Assembly: GCA_027296185.1 (NCBI GenBank)
Contig: JAPUJL010000205.1
Coordinates: forward strand, 1-15,359
Length of the DNA stretch: 15,359 bases
Origin: SAR324 cluster bacterium
GTDB lineage: Bacteria > SAR324 > JACQKK01
Reading direction: 5' to 3'
Position 1 is the stretch's first letter. Each line of letters starts with the position of its first letter. Of this stretch, positions 6,642 through 14,018 are shown piece by piece. The notes beneath the pieces were generated by a model. The model ran no database searches and had not been told where the DNA came from. It saw only the letters and a program-made list of their open reading frames with translations. Made by a program: the position numbers and the translations under genes.

Positions 6642-6884
6642 ATGATTCGCACCACGGTGAAAAACGTCTCCAAGAAGTTGGAGCACTTGTCGCGCTACGA
6701 AATTCCCTTTACCCGATCGTTGGATCTACTGGAATCCCGCGCCAGGACGCTGGAGGAGATGATCGTGATCGAGGTGATGCGGGAGTCCTACCGCGAAGTG
6801 CGCGAGAAGTGGAGCGGCATTGCGGTTCACGCCGATTCCAACTCCCGCACCGCTCGGATGCCGGCCATGGCGTTGAGGCGGTGA
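6642..6884 (+). CDS. Small unknown protein, 3' overlap with RSH gene
   Basis: 80 residues, mostly predicted helical and charged (for example LEHLSRYEIPFTRSLDLLES, then EEMIVIEVMRESYREVREKW), with no signal peptide or known motif. The start has GAGGTG six bases before the ATG, the best ribosome binding site in this part of the window, which favours a real gene. The last 58 bp overlap the 3' end of the convergent RSH gene; the final residues there (SNSRTARMPAMALRR) read like an antisense shadow. No family recognised. It lies 132 bp after the thioesterase on the same strand and may be co-transcribed with it. Confidence 0.5.
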   Translation: MIRTTVKNVSKKLEHLSRYEIPFTRSLDLLESRARTLEEMIVIEVMRESYREVREKWSGIAVHADSNSRTARMPAMALRR

Positions 6885-8986
6885 AGGATCCGCTTGACCT
6901 GCTTGGTGTCGCTGACCATGACGGTCAGCCGCTGGGTATACCGCTCCCCCTCCGACGTGATGGTGCCCGATTCGATCGGCGTGCCCTCCTCCTCGAGCAG
7001 TTTCGCCACCTGGATCAATCCCTGCGTTGACGATTCCGCGCTGACCAGCAGCCGCACCGGTTGGCGGGCGCGGCGCTCCTGAACCCACTCCACCTCCAAC
7101 AGCCGCTCGGGCTGATTGCGCACGCGGCCCAGGTTGCCGCAGTCGCGATGGTGTACCGAGATGCCCTGGCCCCGGGTGACGATCCCCCGCAGCGGATCGC
7201 CGATCTTGGGAGCGCAGCAGCGGGCGAACCGCACCATCAGTCCGCTGACGCCGGAGACCTGCACCAGGTTGGGCGCCAGGTCGGGATGGCCCTTGGTCTC
7301 CGGATTCGGAGGAGCCGGGGCGCCGGTCGCTTCCGGTGAGGTGTCCGAGTCCGGATAGAGCTTCTCCAGCGCCTCCCTGAGCGAGACCCGCCCCGCCGCC
7401 TCGGCGGCGTAGATATCGTCGGCGGAACTCAGGTTGTTGCGGCGCATCCACTCGCGGAACCCATCGGCTTTCAGCAGTTCCTCGATCTTCTGGCCGAACC
7501 GCTTCGCCTCCCGCACGCAACGCTCGCGGCCCTGATCGGCGAGCTCGCTCCGCTCCTTCTGCCGCAGGTGGGCGCGGATGCGCGCCAGAGCCTTGGAGGT
7601 GACGGCGTGCTTGAGCCAATCCTTGCGCGGTGAGACGCGGTTGGAGGTGATAATTTCCACCACCGTCCCGTTCTTCAGGGGCGAGCGGATGGGGATCATG
7701 CGGCCGTCCATCTTGGCGCCCATGCACCGGTTGCCCACGTCGGAGTGAATGGCATAGGCGAAGTCGATGGCGCTGGCGCGGTTGGGCAGCTTGATCACCT
7801 CACCGACCGGCGTGAAGACGAAAATCTCGTCGGGGTTCAGGTCCCGTTCGAGGAGGTCCATGGATTCCTTGGGATCCTGACCGGCCTCCATGGTATCGAG
7901 CAGCCGCCGAAACCAGGACAGGTTCGCCAATTCCCGCTCGTCGGCGCTGGCGCCCCCCTTGTAGTTGAAGTGGGCCGCGATGCCCAGTTCCGCCTGCCGG
8001 TGCATTTCCACCGTGCGGATCTGCACCTCCACGATGTCGCCGCTGGGGGCGAAGACCGTGCTGTGCAGGGTGCGGTAGCCGTTTCCCTTGGGAATCGCAA
8101 TGTAGTCCTTGAAGCGCCCAGGGATGGGCGTGTAGGCGGCGTGGATCATCCCCAGCACCGAGTAGCATTCCGCCTGGGTCTCCACGATGATGCGGGTCGC
8201 CAACAGGTCGTAGATTTGGTCCACCGTTCCCTGGGTTTTTTTCAGCTTGCGGTGGATGGAATACAGGTGCTTGGTGCGCCCGATCACTTCCCCCTGGATT
8301 CCGTTGTCCTCGAGCAGCCCGCGGAGTTCCTCGTTGATGCGCTCGATGCGCTCCCGGCGCACCGCCACCTGGCTCTCGACCGCGGCCTGCAACTCCCGGG
8401 CGGCCTCCGGCTCGATAGCCTGGAAGGCGGTATCCTCCATCTCGGCAAGGAAGAAATGGATGCCCAGGCGGTGGGCGATGGGGGCATAGATGTGCAGCGT
8501 TTCCCGGGCAATGGCCCCGCGGTCTTCCGGCTCGAATTGCTCGAGGTTCCGCATCGCCTGCAGCCGGCCGGCCAGCAGAATGAGGATCACCCGCAGATCC
8601 CGCGTGGTGGAGAGAATCATCTGGCGCATGTGCTCGGCGCGAGATTCCTCGGAACCGCGGTAGGAGGCGCGGCTCAGGTTGGCAAGCTCCTCCAGCAGGC
8701 CGGCAACCTCGTCCCCGGCCACTTTCCGGATTTCAGCGGCGTCGGCCAGCCCCTCCTCCAACACGTCGTGAAGGAGGCCCGTGACGATGCAGACGGGATC
8801 GAGCCGAAGCTCGGCGAGAATGTAAGCGACTTCGAGGGTGTGCTGCAGCAGGGGCGACCCGCCGGGCAGGAAACGGTCGCGGTGGAGCTGCGCGGAATAG
8901 ACGTAGGCCTTGCCGATCCGCCCCTTGTCGGCCTTGCGGGGCAGATAGGCCGATGTCTTCGCGATCAGGTCATCGATGCGGATCAT
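6827..8986 (-). CDS. RSH (p)ppGpp synthetase in spoT position, degraded hydrolase site
   Basis: Stringent-response enzyme, 719 residues, full RSH length. In order: HD-type hydrolase region (about 20-170), synthetase region (about 225-345) with GRTKHLYSIHRK, RFKD (291-294) and EVQIRT (Glu320), TGS domain (about 387-448), helical part, a Cys/His block FARCC...HHRDC (587-616) and an ACT domain at the C-terminus. The synthetase keeps the RxKD motif seen in bifunctional Rel/SpoT rather than the ExDD of RelA. The hydrolase keeps His49 and HD (73-74), but HDVIEDT is HDVLEEG and LADRxHNMRTL is LAGRLQAMRNL, so catalytic Asp and Asn positions are lost. The ATG at 8986 starts recognisable sequence. It follows gmk, where spoT sits in many proteobacteria; I leave the symbol blank because the activity may be synthetase only. 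Confidence 0.93.
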   Translation of the reverse strand: MIRIDDLIAKTSAYLPRKADKGRIGKAYVYSAQLHRDRFLPGGSPLLQHTLEVAYILAELRLDPVCIVTGLLHDVLEEGLADAAEIRKVAGDEVAGLLEELANLSRASYRGSEESRAEHMRQMILSTTRDLRVILILLAGRLQAMRNLEQFEPEDRGAIARETLHIYAPIAHRLGIHFFLAEMEDTAFQAIEPEAARELQAAVESQVAVRRERIERINEELRGLLEDNGIQGEVIGRTKHLYSIHRKLKKTQGTVDQIYDLLATRIIVETQAECYSVLGMIHAAYTPIPGRFKDYIAIPKGNGYRTLHSTVFAPSGDIVEVQIRTVEMHRQAELGIAAHFNYKGGASADERELANLSWFRRLLDTMEAGQDPKESMDLLERDLNPDEIFVFTPVGEVIKLPNRASAIDFAYAIHSDVGNRCMGAKMDGRMIPIRSPLKNGTVVEIITSNRVSPRKDWLKHAVTSKALARIRAHLRQKERSELADQGRERCVREAKRFGQKIEELLKADGFREWMRRNNLSSADDIYAAEAAGRVSLREALEKLYPDSDTSPEATGAPAPPNPETKGHPDLAPNLVQVSGVSGLMVRFARCCAPKIGDPLRGIVTRGQGISVHHRDCGNLGRVRNQPERLLEVEWVQERRARQPVRLLVSAESSTQGLIQVAKLLEEEGTPIESGTITSEGERYTQRLTVMVSDTKQVKRILHRLNAMAGIRAVRELESA

Positions 8987-9284
8987 AGGTCCGGCCGCCT
9001 GCCGCCTCTGGAGCGCAACGGCCGCGCACCCCTTCCCGCCGCGCGCGCGCATCGCCACTCGGTGCCTGAAGAACCGTTGGAATTATAGACCAGCGAAACG
9101 GTAAATTCACCTTTCCGTCCGCCCCTGCCAGCAGCGTTCAGCGCGGCTCCGCGGTGCGGCCTGGTGTCCCATGGCGCGGCCTCCAGGGTAAGACCGGCGT
9201 GCGGGGGCGTGCGATCGCAGGAAGCTGGGGAAATGTTGCGGGGACACGCCCCGGCGCAGGCGGAAGCGAGGTAACGCCCAGGGC
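8987..9284. other. gmk-RSH gap where rpoZ would be expected
   Basis: These 298 bp are about the size of an rpoZ gene, and rpoZ lies here in many gamma- and betaproteobacteria. The minus-strand frames contain no omega-subunit start (such as MARVTVED or similar) and none of its later motifs. The stretch holds a perfect TATAAT and GC-rich sequence, but no gene I can support. Confidence 0.6.
9082..9087 (-). promoter_or_regulatory. Candidate -10 box for the RSH gene
   Basis: A perfect TATAAT on the minus strand, about 95 bp before the RSH start, inside the 298-bp gmk-RSH gap. No convincing -35 lies at the right distance; the best is TGAATT 16 bases upstream. An own promoter would explain the long gap in an otherwise overlapping gene chain. 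Confidence 0.4.
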
Positions 9285-9881
9285 TCAGGTGGAGCGCTCG
9301 AAGCGTATCGGCTTCGCCTTTTCCACATCCAGGATGTGCCGGAAGTCGGCGACGGCCGAATCGAGCTCCTTGTTGACCACGGTGTAGTCGTACTCGGACT
9401 GGAAGCTCATCTCGTGCTCGGCCCGGGCCATGCGGCTGGAGAAGCTGCGGTCCGATTCGGAGCCCCGGAGGCGGAGCCGCTCGGCCAGAATCTCGACCGA
9501 GGGGGGCATCACGAACACGTACACGACACCGGAGCAGGCCCGTTTGATGGACAAGGTGCCCTGGGTATCGATATCCAGCAGAGCGTGGTGGCCATCGGCC
9601 AGGATGTCCTGCACGTGCTGCAGCGCCGTGCCGTAATAGTTGTCGTAGACCTGCGCCCATTCCAGAAACGCGTTGGCCGCGATCGATTCCTTGAACTGCT
9701 TCCGGTCCACGAAGAAATAATCCCGCGCGTGCTCCTCCCCCGGCCGCGGCGGGCGGGTCGTCGAGGATACCGACAGCCGCAACTCTCCGTCTTCCTCGAG
9801 CACTCGGTGGATGATGGTCGATTTCCCGACACCACTGGGCCCAGAAACCACGAACACCCGCTTCGCCGCAGCTTCAGTCAT
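9285..9881 (-). CDS. gmk: Guanylate kinase
   Basis: Phosphorylates GMP to GDP with ATP in the cytosol, feeding GTP and (p)ppGpp pools. The 198-residue protein has the P-loop GPSGVGKS (14-21), the GMP-binding block SVSSTTRPPRPGE (37-49) followed by YFFV, FLEWAQVYDNYYGT, LLDIDTQG (101-108) and the lid region with SRMARAEHE. Length and order are those of bacterial Gmk. The start overlaps the yicC stop as ATGA (9878-9881); there is no strong ribosome binding site of its own, so translational coupling to yicC is likely. It is followed by RSH after 298 bp with no rpoZ in between. Confidence 0.97.
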   Translation of the reverse strand: MTEAAAKRVFVVSGPSGVGKSTIIHRVLEEDGELRLSVSSTTRPPRPGEEHARDYFFVDRKQFKESIAANAFLEWAQVYDNYYGTALQHVQDILADGHHALLDIDTQGTLSIKRACSGVVYVFVMPPSVEILAERLRLRGSESDRSFSSRMARAEHEMSFQSEYDYTVVNKELDSAVADFRHILDVEKAKPIRFERST

Positions 9882-10756
9882 TCGATATTCTGAATTTGTT
9901 CGCGCAGCTTTTCGAGCTCGGCCTTGACGTCGATGATGAGCGCGCCGATACGGGGATGGTTACATTTCGCGGCCAGTGTGTTGGCCTCCCGATTCAGTTC
10001 CTGCAGGACGAATTCGAACTTTCGGCCGATGGAGCCTCCCGCTTCCAGCATTCGACCCAGACCCGACAGATGGGCGAAGAAGCGGGTAATCTCCTCCGTA
10101 ACATCGGAACGGTCGGCAAGAATAGCAATTTCTTGCCGAATGCGCTCATCGTCGGGGAGCCCCGCTTCCGAATAACGCGCGAGATTATCCCGCAGCCGCT
10201 GGGCGAGTTGGGCGGGGTAATCGCGCACGATGGGCTCCGCCTCGGCCAGCAAGCGTCGCAACTCGGAGACGCGCTCTCCCAAATCGGTCAGGATCGACGC
10301 GCCCTCGCTTTCGCGCATGGCGACCAGCCCTTCCAGGGCATTGGAAACGGTATCCCGCACGATCGCCTCCACCCGCTCCGGCTGCTCCTCCCAGGTCGCC
10401 GACTGGATCAGATCCTTGGTTTCGATCAGGTCGCGCAGGGTCACGGAGACCTCCTGGCCCAGCACTTCGCGGAACTGGGCCAGCAGCTTGGCGTAACTGC
10501 GCGCCAGGGGCAGATTAAGGGCCAAGGGCTCCGCGCTGGAGTCGTCCGCGGCGATTTGGATGGAGCACTCGAATTTTCCCCGGCTGCAGCAGGATTTGAC
10601 CAACTCCTTGATCGCCTCCTCGCAGTGACCGGTTCCGGAGGGCATCCGGACGCGGATTTCCAGAAAGCGTCCGTTGACCGAGCGGATTTCCACCCGGCAG
10701 CGCCAGGGCGGTACCGAATGCTCGGCGCGGCCGAATCCGGTCATGGATCGAATCAT
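9878..10756 (-). CDS. yicC: YicC-family endoribonuclease
   Basis: Cytosolic stress-associated RNase family; E. coli YicC has been linked to decay of small RNA RyhB. The 292-residue protein opens with the family hallmark MIRSMTGFGRAE, continues with EIRSVNGRFLEIRVRMPS (about 23-40), and ends with the conserved DUF1732 segment FVLQELNREANTLAAKCN (248-265) and a Lys/Glu helix. The start ATG has GGGGAG seven bases upstream and overlaps the stop of the J-domain gene as ATGA (10753-10756); the stop in turn overlaps gmk. yicC-gmk linkage is common across bacteria. Confidence 0.96.
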   Translation of the reverse strand: MIRSMTGFGRAEHSVPPWRCRVEIRSVNGRFLEIRVRMPSGTGHCEEAIKELVKSCCSRGKFECSIQIAADDSSAEPLALNLPLARSYAKLLAQFREVLGQEVSVTLRDLIETKDLIQSATWEEQPERVEAIVRDTVSNALEGLVAMRESEGASILTDLGERVSELRRLLAEAEPIVRDYPAQLAQRLRDNLARYSEAGLPDDERIRQEIAILADRSDVTEEITRFFAHLSGLGRMLEAGGSIGRKFEFVLQELNREANTLAAKCNHPRIGALIIDVKAELEKLREQIQNIE

Positions 10757-13236
10757 TCGGCCGCTCCCCGCCGTTTCGCCAGTTCGCGGTCGTAACGTCG
10801 GCGGTGGGCCGCATCGCTGAGCACTTGGTAGGCCTCGCTCAGACGGCGGCTCATCCGCTCGGATTCGCTGCGGATCCAGCCGAACTCCGATTCGCTATGC
10901 CGGTCGGGGTGGTACTGCTTGATCAGACGGTGGTAGGCGGCCTTGATCTCGGCGCCGCTGGCTGCGCTGGGCACTTGCAGGAGCTGATAGTAATCCCCAT
11001 CCTCCGTTGCCTCCGGTGCTTCCGTGGCTTCGGACTGCGGGTGGGCCGTGCCGAACTTCAAGTTGCGCAGTTCCGCGCGGATTGTGTTGAGCCGTTCGAC
11101 CAGCCGCTCCGGGTCGGCGGAACTTTCGTTGAGCCGCCGGCCCAGGGTGTTCAGCTCCGCCTCAAGTGCCAACAGGTAGGCGGTATGGTGCTGGCCGCGA
11201 TCCGCTTGGCGGCACGATTGGAGCATGTCCTCGGTCTTCTCCAGCACCTCGGCCACCTCGCTGAGCCGCACCGCCGTTCGCAAGTGCGCCCGTGCCGCCC
11301 GGTCGCGGCGGGCGCCCTCCTCTCTGCGCTGCCGGATGTCCATATCCGCCGACCGGCGACCTGCCGCCCCACCCGGGGGCGGGGGCTTGCGCAAGGGCGC
11401 TGCACTTTCCAGGGACAAGGGCCGCAGCCAGCCCAGCCAGGAAGCGCGGAAGCGGTACATCAGCCCTCCCACGATGACCAGCGCCAGCGCCATGCCGGTG
11501 CCCAGGGCGCCCAATCGGCGGAACGTGCCGCCGGAGCGGCTATCGATCTCCGCCTGCAGCGCCAGTCCCGTGGCGCTTGCCGGTTCCAGGCGCAGGGCCT
11601 CGTTGACCAGGGTTTCCGCGGCGGCGTATAGCTCCAACTCCATCTTTTGCCGCGCCTGGCCCAGGGTGTTGTCGACGTCGCGCTTTCGTTCGGCCAGGAG
11701 GATCAACTGGTTGGCCTCGGTGTAGTGCTCGCTAGCGGCGCCGATGCGGCTGGAGAGCAGCTCGATGGATTTGCGGTACTGGCCCGCGTCGTAGGATTCC
11801 TGCGCTTCGGCCAACACCTGCCGGTCGCGCATGGCGTCCAGCCGCGCCAGGGCCTGCACCGCCTCGGCATTGCCCGGGTCCAGTTCGGCGATGCGCCCCG
11901 CCCACTCGGCCACGGCGGCGGGCTCCTCCTCGCGCAAGGCCTCGCGGAGCCGTTGCGCGTATTCGGCGAGCACCCGGTCGACAGGGGCGCGGTTCAACTC
12001 CTGCTCGATCTCGCGCCGCCCGGCGCTGCTCAGCCCTTCGGGATCGAGCATCCGCGCGTAGGTGAACGCCGTCTGGTAGGCGCCCCGCTCGCGCAGTTGC
12101 CGGACGTAGTCCACGGGCGAAACCGGACGGGCGAAGGCATAGGTGCGTAGCGTCTCGTCCACTCCGGTCAGGATGTAGCGGCCGGTGGGGCTGATGGCAG
12201 TGAGTCCGGCGGGGGGGACCTCCAGCGCGCCCTCGGTCTGGCGTTTCGCCCCCTCCACCGCGGCGAGGTGCCGTTGATCGCCCTCGCGCCAAAGCACCAG
12301 GATTTTCTTCCCGGACAGGACGGACAAGGCCACCGGCTGGGCCCCGGCGGGGAGCGCCTGGAGGAAATCCATCTGCTGGGCTTGACGGTCGCCGCTCCAG
12401 GCGATCAGGTTGCGGCCCGAATCCAGGGAGACCAGCTTCCCCCCGGGGGAATATCCCATCGCGGATACGGGAAAGCGGTGCATCGTCAACGTGCCCTGCG
12501 GTTGGGCGGGGTTGCCCGCGTAAAGCGCAATACGCTTGTCTCCGTGGCCATACGCCGCCAGCGCCGCCATTGTGGGATGCAGCGCGATGCCGCCCGGCGC
12601 GCCTTCCCCCTCGAGCAGCGGCGTCTCAGGCGCCGAGGACTCCGCCTTCGCTTCCCGGAAGTACAGGGCCGCGCCCTCGCGCCACACCGCACCCGGCGGT
12701 TCGGCGGCGAAGGCGGCGGCGAAGATGGGGCCATCGGTCACCGGAGTCTGGCGCCACAGGCGGTGCTCCTCGGCCAGGGGCGCATCCACGCGCAACTCCC
12801 CGACCGGGACCTCCCACAACTCCAGTGCATCCTCGCCCCACACCAGCAGTTGGTCCCGGTCCGGCGCGAAGGCCAGCCGGGGAGAGGCTCCCGGCTCCCC
12901 TTTGAGCGAGCCCAGGGCGGCTCCGCTGCGCCGGTCGAGCAACCGCACGTCCACCTCGCCGCCGCCCGCCTCGAGCGCCACGGCGATCAGAGCCTCGTCC
13001 GCGTTGATCCCGACAGCGAGGATCTCCTCGTCGAAGGGAATTTCCTTCTCCAGGCGGAAGGGGCCGTCCGCCGCCGCCGCCCAGCCCGGTTCGAACGGCC
13101 AGTCCGGCGCGAAAGGCCAGCCAGCCGCGAAGAGCATGGCCAGCAACAATCCCCATACGGCCGCTCCCCGGCCGGAAGGCCGCCGGCGGGGATCGCCGCG
13201 AAGGCGGGGCCCCGGGCCCGGGAGGGTGGCTAGCAT
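10753..13236 (-). CDS. Large membrane J-domain protein with predicted periplasmic propeller-like and helical-repeat part
   Basis: About 827 residues. An Arg-rich N-terminus precedes a hydrophobic segment (25-43) that may be a signal peptide or anchor. Residues about 58-375 hold repeated short beta-rich units with Trp/Tyr and SPGG/SPTG turns (WGEDALELWEV, GYSPGGKL, AISPTGRYILTG), like degenerate WD40 blades. Residues 380-570 are helical, TPR-like. A second hydrophobic segment (575-594, LGALGTGMALALVIVGGLMY) is followed by basic residues, a Pro-rich linker, a coiled-coil-like helix (about 635-725) and a C-terminal J-domain (749-819) with YHPDR (His-Pro-Asp 776-778). Basic residues before segment one and after segment two place both ends in the cytoplasm and the middle in the periplasm. 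The J-domain should stimulate DnaK. The ATG at 13236 overlaps the trmB stop by 7 bp (ATGCTAG). Domain calls beyond the J-domain and membrane segments are inference; no named family recognised. Confidence 0.8.
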   Translation of the reverse strand: MLATLPGPGPRLRGDPRRRPSGRGAAVWGLLLAMLFAAGWPFAPDWPFEPGWAAAADGPFRLEKEIPFDEEILAVGINADEALIAVALEAGGGEVDVRLLDRRSGAALGSLKGEPGASPRLAFAPDRDQLLVWGEDALELWEVPVGELRVDAPLAEEHRLWRQTPVTDGPIFAAAFAAEPPGAVWREGAALYFREAKAESSAPETPLLEGEGAPGGIALHPTMAALAAYGHGDKRIALYAGNPAQPQGTLTMHRFPVSAMGYSPGGKLVSLDSGRNLIAWSGDRQAQQMDFLQALPAGAQPVALSVLSGKKILVLWREGDQRHLAAVEGAKRQTEGALEVPPAGLTAISPTGRYILTGVDETLRTYAFARPVSPVDYVRQLRERGAYQTAFTYARMLDPEGLSSAGRREIEQELNRAPVDRVLAEYAQRLREALREEEPAAVAEWAGRIAELDPGNAEAVQALARLDAMRDRQVLAEAQESYDAGQYRKSIELLSSRIGAASEHYTEANQLILLAERKRDVDNTLGQARQKMELELYAAAETLVNEALRLEPASATGLALQAEIDSRSGGTFRRLGALGTGMALALVIVGGLMYRFRASWLGWLRPLSLESAAPLRKPPPPGGAAGRRSADMDIRQRREEGARRDRAARAHLRTAVRLSEVAEVLEKTEDMLQSCRQADRGQHHTAYLLALEAELNTLGRRLNESSADPERLVERLNTIRAELRNLKFGTAHPQSEATEAPEATEDGDYYQLLQVPSAASGAEIKAAYHRLIKQYHPDRHSESEFGWIRSESERMSRRLSEAYQVLSDAAHRRRYDRELAKRRGAAE

Positions 13237-13904
13237 GCGGATTTTTCCACGCACAAGTAAAACACCGGCTTCCGTTGGGCGCTGAACATCCGCTCAAACT
13301 CGGATTCCAGCTTCGGTCCGGGCGGGTGGTTTCGCTTCAAGTCATTGGAAAAGAAACGAATTGTCCAGCGCCCGCTGCGATGAACGATATGAAGGACATG
13401 CAAGAAATATCCCGAATGATCCGTCTTGAGGTGAAAGCACCCCCCGGGTTTCAGGGCCGTCTCGATCCGCTCCAGTAACTCCGGATTGACCATGCGCTTC
13501 TTCCACTGGGAAGCCTTGGGCCAGGGATCGGGAAAGTTGATGTACAGCGCATCCACGGAGCCCGGCCCGAAATAGCCGGGAAATTGCTCCGCCGGCTCAC
13601 GGAGCGCCCACACATTGGTCAGTCCCAGTTTCTCGAATTTCCGGGCGGACTTCACCAGCCGTTTGTAGCGCAGCTCGAAGCCAACCACATGCTCGCCGGG
13701 GTAAGCCTGGGCCAGTTCCAGCAGGAAGTTGCCCGAGCCGCTGCCCAGCTCCACCCGCAGTCCCCCGGCCGGCCGCTCCGCCCGCCGCGCCCGCAACTGT
13801 TCCGGCGTGGGCCGGGGCAGCAGGTACGCCGGATGATCGTACAACCAGCGCGTGTAGGGATTGATCCGAAATGCCTCGTCCGACGTATTCAATAGCATCG
13901 GCAT
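13230..13904 (-). CDS. trmB: tRNA (guanine-N7)-methyltransferase
   Basis: Makes m7G46 in the tRNA variable loop using S-adenosylmethionine. The 224-residue protein has the SAM-binding motif VELGSGSGNFLLELA (51-65) with acidic residue in VVGFELR (73-79), the family signature INFPDPWPK (122-130) followed by a KKRMVNPELL region, LKPGGCFHLKTDHSGY, and the C-terminal TrmB block LESEFERMF. Length is normal. It begins at ATG 13904 (ATG at 13898 is an alternative); no clear ribosome binding site. Its last codons overlap the J-domain gene, making it the first gene of the trmB-J-yicC-gmk chain. The second J-domain gene diverges 114 bp upstream. Confidence 0.96.
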   Translation of the reverse strand: MPMLLNTSDEAFRINPYTRWLYDHPAYLLPRPTPEQLRARRAERPAGGLRVELGSGSGNFLLELAQAYPGEHVVGFELRYKRLVKSARKFEKLGLTNVWALREPAEQFPGYFGPGSVDALYINFPDPWPKASQWKKRMVNPELLERIETALKPGGCFHLKTDHSGYFLHVLHIVHRSGRWTIRFFSNDLKRNHPPGPKLESEFERMFSAQRKPVFYLCVEKSAC

Positions 13905-14018
13905 GGGATGAGGAGCGGGGCGCCGCCCTCTCCCCCGGCAGGGGTTTTCTTCTAGACTGGCGCTTGGCTGCGGGGGCGATCATTCGCTGCCAACCGCCAC
14001 CAGCCCCTTGGCAACCGG

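Noticed and set aside
7745-9088. 447-codon plus-strand open frame
   Set aside because: It is antisense to the RSH gene and reads as a Gly/Leu/His/Arg-rich shadow without motifs.
12268-13233. 321-codon plus-strand open frame
   Set aside because: It is the antisense shadow of the membrane J-protein gene.
13953-13958. TAGACT as a -10 box for the J/TPR gene
   Set aside because: Four of six matches and no -35 at a suitable distance; not supportable in the 114-bp trmB-J/TPR gap.
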